Origin: Saturnia japonica
Lineage: Eukaryota; Arthropoda; Insecta; Lepidoptera; Saturniidae
Length of the DNA stretch: 64,000 nt
NCBI GenBank assembly: GCA_033032175.1
Contig: CM065322.1
Span: forward strand, 9,362,001 to 9,426,000
Direction of reading: 5' to 3'
A model generated the notes under the pieces. That model did no database searches and had not been told where the DNA came from. It was given only the letters and a program-made list of their open reading frames with translations. Positions 57,461 to 64,000 of this stretch are shown one piece after another. Position numbers and translations under genes: made by a program. Numbering within the stretch: the first letter of the stretch is position 1; every line of letters starts with the position of its first letter.

Positions 57461-60400
57461 TTTTCTATTTGTCATTTTATGTCTAGGAATTTTTGGCTTA
57501 TGTCAAGTCAGCCTAGTTTTTTTACCAAAGATTTTATTTGAAACAGCGAGAAACTAGAAACGAAAAGTTTCAAACCGTCAGTAAAGTCACGTTTTGATAA
57601 TATAGCATGGAAGGCACCCGCCCTGATCGCACATACTGAAACCAGAGCGTCCTACAAGACTTTTCCTTTTTGTTTTGATCCAACACATTTCATCAATACG
57701 TGATGCATATCTTGAACAATAAATTACAGATTTACAAATATATTACAAAAATATAGGTTTAATAGATGGCAAATAATAAAAATCATACAAAATAATTACT
57801 GTAATATAAAGAAATAGTTTACGAACAATGTTAAGATCCGTAACGTACGAATAATAAAAGTATTTTAAGTTTTTGAGGTCAATAGAAAAATTACCAATAT
57901 TATTTTACAACATAATTGTGGTTGGTCATGCGACATGCTCTTTAGTCATGCCATTGAATGTTATACGGATCATAATGTAGTTTGAGTTAAAATTTTATAT
58001 TAATGAACGTTTTCTTTCAATAAAAAATACTATCTTCTGCTGGTGGTTTCACTAGTATTAAGGTTTTAGTTGTGTGAGTGGGAAATATTTAAAATAGAGG
58101 GTCGGATGCAGTTTTTAGCCGACATTTTTAACTTTTTTATATACTATGTAGATTTATTGTTACTACTTATACCTAATATGTATTAATTTAAAACATAAAT
58201 CTCACTGAGATATCAGGTCAACAGCCTGATAGCAATAGTTTTTTTTTTTTTTTGTTAGGTTTATTAAAATTTATTTTTTACTTATAATAAGTTCTGTACA
58301 AAGCTACCATAGAGGTTTGAAAAAACAAAAAAATAAATGTCTTGTTAATAAATTAGCTGGGTGTAGATTTTTGCATAAATAAACAGTGACAAAATGCAAT
58401 ATTTTATCATTATTTCACACAATTTTGAGTAATCTTTTATTACGCTGTATAAATCTGTTAGTAGAATGCACTGAATATTAATATAGAACCAATATTAAAG
58501 TCATTCCGGAAAACAGTCTGGTTAGTAAAAAGTTGCGCCACTATTTTAAAATACCACCTAGGTATGGAGATTGCCTTAAAAAGTGAATACGACATAAATC
58601 ATTTGCATACAAAATCAATCCAGCTGTTCTGGAGCGTTCTTTTAGGAAAATATTTTGGGATTTAATAAATGATATTTGCAACTATTGGATGAAATACATC
58701 CCTTCAAATGATTAAAAGGGATAGAAAATCCCGTTCGGTCCATGGCTAGATGATTAACAAAACAGTAAGTATATGTTTTACTTAGTAAAATAAGTGAAAA
58801 AGAGTGGTCTCTATATTACGTTTCGTATGTATGTTAGTAGGATTATTTCGCTTTTATTTTAGCTTGGTAAACACGTTGTAATCCGGGAATAACAAGGTCC
58901 TTGGCATCACGAACCGTAATGGGGCGCTTACCTGAGCACCCCTTTGTCACTCGAGAATTCGGAAACATCCTCTTGGTTAAACTTGGGACGCTCTCGAAAA
59001 TATTTCATGTGTTAATTAGAATATTTTTAATTGCGTCATATTACATACATACATACTTATATACAATATACATAGAAATTACAACACATAAAAAATACGA
59101 CGTAAAGAAAATATGTTAAGAGTAATAGACGATTGAGAATATAAAATCTGCCCTCATAGATTTTTTAATATCTATATGGATGATAGTTTTGTAATTGAAA
59201 AATAAATCAAAAAGTTTCAGTATTTAAAACCAAATTTAAAAACTATTTTTCACTAATATTTGAGTCTAATCGAACCCTAAAATTACATCTCCTGTGAAAC
59301 CTTTTAAGATTAAAAATCCTAATCGGCATCAAGTTTTTAGACTATTTCAGAATTGAAATTTGAATTTCTGAATTGAATAATCACTGCCACTTTCATATAC
59401 AATCATTTAGCCAGCCATCTTAAGGTGGTTTGTAGTGACTTATCACTTATCAACCGCATAATGGCTTCGGTTATTACTGTCTAGTGTGGTAACTATTAAG
59501 GATGTCTTGTACATCCATGGATTCACAAACGTGCAGATCTTAGTGACGTACCGTTGAAATTACGTATCCGTCGCGTCGTGTCGTGATGCATCCGTGCGCT
59601 TAGAGTCACTTTCAATCTTAATTTTTTTATCTAAGAAACGTTTAGTTTTTATTCTTAGCATGTGTTTTTATTGGCGTATATGTTCAAAATAATATATCAT
59701 TAAACAAATATTGTGTATTATTTACTGATTGATATTTTTCTAGTATAAAGAGTTTGTTTGTTGTTTTATTAATTATTTAAAATAGTATAAAATAATTTAG
59801 AATTTTAGATAGAAAATAATAAGTGCTTCATGTTTATTGTGTGGTGTTCAGTATAATATTCACAGCTTCATTACTATTCTTTATTTTTTTAGAATGTGAC
59901 CTTGAGTGAAACTCTTCTTCGTGACCTTATCCCACCTGAGTAGGATCCGCTCAACGAGTTATCTCTTCCACTGTCCTCAATCAGCTGTGATATAATTTGC
60001 ACTTTTTATGTACACAACCTTCTTCTGTGTTCTTTTATTCCTATAAATATTAGTATATTTATGTACACAGTTTAATTCTTCGTTAATTCTGTATAAACTG
60101 TGTATCGCAGTTTTCTTTCTTTACTTTTATATCCGTCCTCATAATTAAAAAATATAAAAATCCTAAAACATTAATGTTTATGAAATCGAACATTTTAACA
60201 TTTTATAGCGTCTTAATAAACCATCTTAGATATTATTATTTAATTAGGAATTATGAATTGTATTATATTTATTGTTCTATTATTAAATTAAATCTGTGAA
60301 TGTTTAATTTATGCCATGAAATAGATATTTAATGAAATAAGAACTTTTTAGAATTCTTATTTTAACACTATGTATTAAGCGAGCAGTTCTCTTAATGTAA

Positions 60401-61224
60401 TTGGTTTCTTGGAAACTGTTTTAATTGGGTTTAACGATTTGGTTGAAATTTCGTATATATGCAATGTTTGGCTTTTCAAGTTTACCTAGATAGGTAGATG
60501 TTTTTTTTGCAAGACTTCACTTTGATATTGGTCTTCATAAGAGTACTAGTTGTTTCACCCTATTGGATTTATTCCACCGCGCCGCCAACGTACCCATATA
60601 TCCTATCGTTGTTTTCATTTCCCGCACTTGCCTTCAAAATGCCAGATTGCTTGACGTTCAAGGCTACTACTTTGTTTCTTAGGGTCGTAACGTAACGTTA
60701 TATAGTCAATAACGTTCCTTATTAAAATAGGCTAATATATTAAAAGTTTTTTTTTTAAATATGACTGGTGTTCCAGAGATTAGCGCATTTAAACAAACCA
60801 AAAAAAATCTTTTAAACTACTTGTATAGATCGTGGTTTCTAATACATAGTAAAGGTTTTGAAATAACATTGTAACATTGGCGCGAAACCTGTCAGGAGCA
60901 TTAATGTAACACCAGCATCTAATTAGTAATGTGGCCTAATGTTTATTTTATAATAGAGTTACGAAATACAATCCTATACTAGTTTTAAACGCTTGGACAT
61001 GTTCAGTTACTCGTCGATATCAAGTAAAGGTCCTTGTGCGATATTATACTTAAGTTTCCGTGTGCTATTTATAATTTTTACTTTTATTTGGAAAGTTAAC
61101 TCGGAAAATCGTACGTTTAAATAATAAATTTTAACCTTCGAAGTTGAAAGAGTTTTGTGTCTTTGCTCACAAAAGTGGTTATTACAATAGGAAATTTTAA
61201 CAATATAACTTATTAAACTTTGAA
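57461..61224. other. Long stretch without a supported gene
   Basis: A poly-T tract sits at about 58235-58252. Positions 60545-60620 match, inverted, the repeat at 6500-6580 ('caccgcgccgccaacg'). Positions 59540-59605 are CG-rich ('acgtatccgtcgcgtcgtgt') without a match elsewhere. The 72-residue frame at 58901-59119 has no domain features. No exons could be identified. Regulatory DNA for the downstream exon at 61225 may lie here but is not visible by eye. Confidence 0.4.
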
Positions 61225-61411
61225 ATGGAACTAATAAAAGTGTGTTACGTTTTGATTTTGTTGTCGTTTTTGTTATTCCAATGTTTGATGGAAGGTTCGA
61301 GTCAAGAAACTTCTTTTGTGCTTCCGGTCCAGCTGTTTGGTTTTCCGTTCATCATAATGGCAGTGAGGTTGACGAATTTCATGAAAAAGTTATCCTATGC
61401 CTTGAATCCAG
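61225..61411 (+). CDS. First coding exon of an unknown secreted protein (paralogue 1)
   Basis: The ATG at 61225 opens a signal peptide ([20 protein letters not shown]...GSSQ). A 36-residue mature start follows, containing [26 protein letters not shown]. The reading reaches 'aatccag|gtaaat', a splice donor that splits a Gly codon after its first base (phase 1). Beyond it the frame becomes AT-rich and stops at 61485. The exon at 63340-63520 is a clear paralogue: 25 of 36 mature residues agree, while the signal peptides differ, a pattern expected under protein-level constraint. No second exon is seen before 63340. The family is not recognised. Confidence 0.7.
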
Positions 61412-63339
61412 GTAAATTAATATTTTGTAACGTTAACAATAAAAATCCTCACCTTAACATATATGTGAATTATTTTTTGTTTTAAAAAAAGTATTTGACA
61501 GAATTATTTTCAAGGTCTCCATAATATGAAGAGGTCTATAGATATCAAACATTGCAAACCTGGTGAAGCTGTAAAAACCTTCTGAGGCTTCAGGGCCCAT
61601 AAAGTGAACAGAAAAGGCAGATCGAAAAAAATAAAATAAACAGGATAACGAAAATTGTCACTTACATTCTTATTTTTAAGTATTTTCGTTATTATATATT
61701 TAGGGTGCATTATTTTAAAATTATAATTCGCTTATAAACCCTTATTTAGAATGTAAAGTATAATAAACTAGCAACTGCCCGTTACTACGTTCGGGTTAAT
61801 GCAATTAAAAACTAATAAGAATAGCCTTATATCATTTTGAGGATTTGTCCAGGATTGAAAAGCGTTCGGGGAGCGTCCGGACGTGGTTTAAAAATGGTTC
61901 CCGGACACTTTTGCGTCCAGGGAAAATCAGATTAATATTAAAAAAAAAAAAAACAAAAAAATAATAATAAAAAAACGAGGTCAATTTAATAACATAGATA
62001 GATTACTTTAAATTTGTTGATTACGTTTTTAAAATTTATATAGCATTACTTAGCGTAGATAATATGTATACATTTTTTTTAAATTAATTTGAAGCCAAAA
62101 TAGGAGTGCTACTAAAAATAATTATTTTTCTTACTTGATTTATGTATCACATAAAAGCAGTGTATAGTTTATTAATAATTAGGTATTTTATTATTATTAC
62201 TATAGTATGGGGTCTAATCTTTTCAAACATTACAAAATAAATCGAAAAATAAATAAAAATGGAATTAGCTATAGATGATTATTTTGCTATTGTTTAAAAA
62301 TACCTAAATTTAATTAATTAAACTGTTCAATCTCAATCCTCTAATCTAACCCTCCTCTTCCTTCCACAACAGAAACACACGCGCTGGGTTTCAGAGTCAC
62401 GTTTACGGTAACCTCCGTCTCGGCACTAACTAAAAAGTTCTCTATGACTTATCTTTGTCTTACATACCGTGAAGCTGTGGAACCTTCCCCCGGCCGGTGT
62501 ATTCCTTCCTTCTTTCGACATCGGGTCCTTTAAGCGTAACATGAAGATATATTTATGCAAGCCAAAATGACAGTAGCGACCACCGGTGGATTTAGATCTC
62601 TCGGTGGTCGCCGTTGTGTTTGGACTGTGCTGGGTGTTCCACCAGGGACATTACCGTCAATGTACCGAGCTATTATTGAAAAAAAAATAAAGATTTTTTT
62701 TTTAATCCTGGGAAAACTTTGTATGTCACCTAACGGGGATTTTCGTGTTATTATCTGACGTTAACAATTTAGGTGACGGCAGCCCTATTCTGGAGTAATG
62801 TAGTTTCCTATTAAAGAAATAATTTTTAGAATAATGATTCTACATAATGATGTAGTTCAAGAGATTTACCTCCTAGAAATATACTCACAAACACAACCTC
62901 TTTATATTAATAGAATTGTTCTAGATAAACAGGGAAAAAAGTTATTATTACACTGTATTTATTTAATCATCAGGTATGACATAAGTCTGACCTAGTAATG
63001 ACAAGTGCGATAGTGTTGCAGCACTGCACAGCTATGGACGGGAAAGGAGTTACGTTTCTTGTCACGTATACGTTATTGCAGTGTAATCTTAGCCGTTCAA
63101 CGAGTTAGTTGAGCTAAAACCCACTCGTACAAATTTATGGCGCGCGAATTAAAAAAAAATGCTTTCGCCACTTTCGACCGTCATTAAACGGGAATTAAAA
63201 TTTTTGTTGCATAAGTGACACATCGATACATTATGTAAATGGCAAAATAAATGTGTTCGATAAGCGAAAATAATAATCGAATATTAAAATAGTTTTTTTT
63301 TTGTGTGCTCTTTAAGCGTTTATTGTTCAAGACGCGATA
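61412..63339. other. Intron or intergenic DNA between the two paired exons
   Basis: Repeat family D fragment at 61555-61610. CTAG-ended repeat start at 61768. A LINE-like fragment at 62360-62535 reads 'VKLWNLPPAGVFPSFFRHRV', like the 'W..LP..VFP' ending of non-LTR proteins, and repeat family C text follows at 62555-62650. No exon with matching phase was recognised, so exon 1 at 61225 has no visible partner here. Confidence 0.5.
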
Positions 63340-63520
63340 ATGTGTAGGATAACTTTACACGTGTTCGTATTCCTTGTCCTTTTCTCGCATCTGTTTTGGG
63401 ATGCGAGATGTCAGGAGTTGCCTTTCGAATTACCAGTGCAATTAGTTGGGTTCCCGTTTATTGTAGGTAGTGTTAAGCTGACAAACTTTATAAAGAAGCT
63501 CTCTTATTCACTGAGTCCAG
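63340..63520 (+). CDS. First coding exon of an unknown secreted protein (paralogue 2)
   Basis: The ATG at 63340 starts a signal peptide (MCRITLHVFVFLVLFSHLFW, then DARCQ). The mature start contains LPVQLVGFPFI, KLTNF, KKLSYSLSPG. The donor 'agtccag|gtttgt' splits the Gly codon in phase 1, exactly as in the exon at 61225. The remaining open frame to 63576 is intron read-through rich in Phe, Tyr and Ile. The rest of the gene must lie to the right of the window. Function unknown; a small secreted protein or the N-terminus of a larger secreted enzyme are both possible. Confidence 0.7.
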
Positions 63521-64000
63521 GTTTGTTTGTTTATTTTATTTTGTTTTCTTACAACTCTTACGTAATAATTTTCTGATGAGTATTAAAATGTGAAATCTAT
63601 AAAATACTAAAAATATTCAGTGGGTAAAATTAGTTAACACTATTACATGTACCATAGTAATTTTTGGCCAGTACGTACGTTAGTGATTTTGGAATTTGGA
63701 AATACAGAATTTATCTATAATATTACAATTAATAAAATTTAAGTGTCTGTTTGTAATAGTAAAATAATAGCTTTTTACTAAATGCATATCAAAGTATATA
63801 CTGTAGCTATAACAAAAAAAAAAAACATTTTTTTTTTAATTTTTGTCTGTCTTTCTGTTTGTTCCCGGTAATCTCCGAAACGGTTAAACCGATTTTGACA
63901 GGATTTTCACTGGCAATAACTGATGTTATATGGTGTTATTTAGGCGACTTTTATTTTTGAATAATAATTAGGGTTCCGCGAAAATAATAAAAAAAAATCT
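63521..64000 (+). repeat. Intron start and dispersed repeat family E, copy 2
   Basis: Positions 63521-63765 are AT-rich with no recognised element. From about 63770 to the window end, text matches 3655-3885: 'actaaatgcatatcaaagta', 'taatctccgaaacgg', 'accgattttgac', 'ttagggttccg'. The copy may continue past the edge. Confidence 0.6.

Overview
The window looks like intergenic or intronic DNA from a lepidopteran (moth or butterfly) genome. It is very AT-rich and packed with repeats of insect and lepidopteran type: tRNA-derived SINEs, C-termini of RTE-like LINEs, Tc1/mariner elements, Helitron-like ends with GC-rich hairpins and CTAG termini, a Ty3/gypsy LTR element and MITEs. No species marker was found and the species was not identified. 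There is no complete intact host gene, no bona fide tRNA or rRNA gene, and no prokaryotic feature.

Layout. 1-11 kb: relic repeats, including one full tRNA-headed SINE (1027-1272). 11.46-12.13 kb: a short element with long inverted repeats and a PIF/Harbinger-like transposase remnant. 17.2-20.2 kb: a decayed Tc1/Tc3-like DD34E element with a DD41D (rosa-like) mariner nested inside it. 22.7-31 kb: more SINE copies, a second DD41D element in opposite orientation (24.7-26.0 kb), LINE ends and a Helitron-like terminus. 33.0-35.2 kb: an internally deleted gypsy-type LTR retrotransposon with identical 304-bp LTRs and a 4-bp target duplication. 34.8-41.7 kb: a head-to-tail duplication of about 3.45 kb that carries the 3' LTR, a stretch of coding-like fragments and a 13-unit 132/133-bp satellite array. 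The second copy differs mainly by one-base deletions, nearly all of C on the + strand, so it may be an assembly artefact. 42-50 kb: MITEs, including a pogo/Tigger-type element with perfect 21-bp inverted repeats, and LINE relics.

Host-gene signal is limited to 51-64 kb. A secreted S1A serine protease pseudogene with a TATA box (51704-52533) keeps the serine motif but has several frameshifts. Two paralogous first coding exons (61225-61411 and 63340-63520) each encode a signal peptide and a conserved mature N-terminus, and both end at a phase-1 splice donor. They are either tandem duplicates or alternative first exons of a gene that continues past the right edge. A possible signal-peptide exon at 56798-56891 also ends in phase 1.

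No new biological system can be claimed. The observations most worth following are the paired first exons, the duplicated satellite/LTR block with its odd deletion spectrum, the derivation of the satellite from a dispersed repeat, and the unassigned coding-like fragments at 35.5-36.6 kb. All calls come from reading the sequence; no database search was run.
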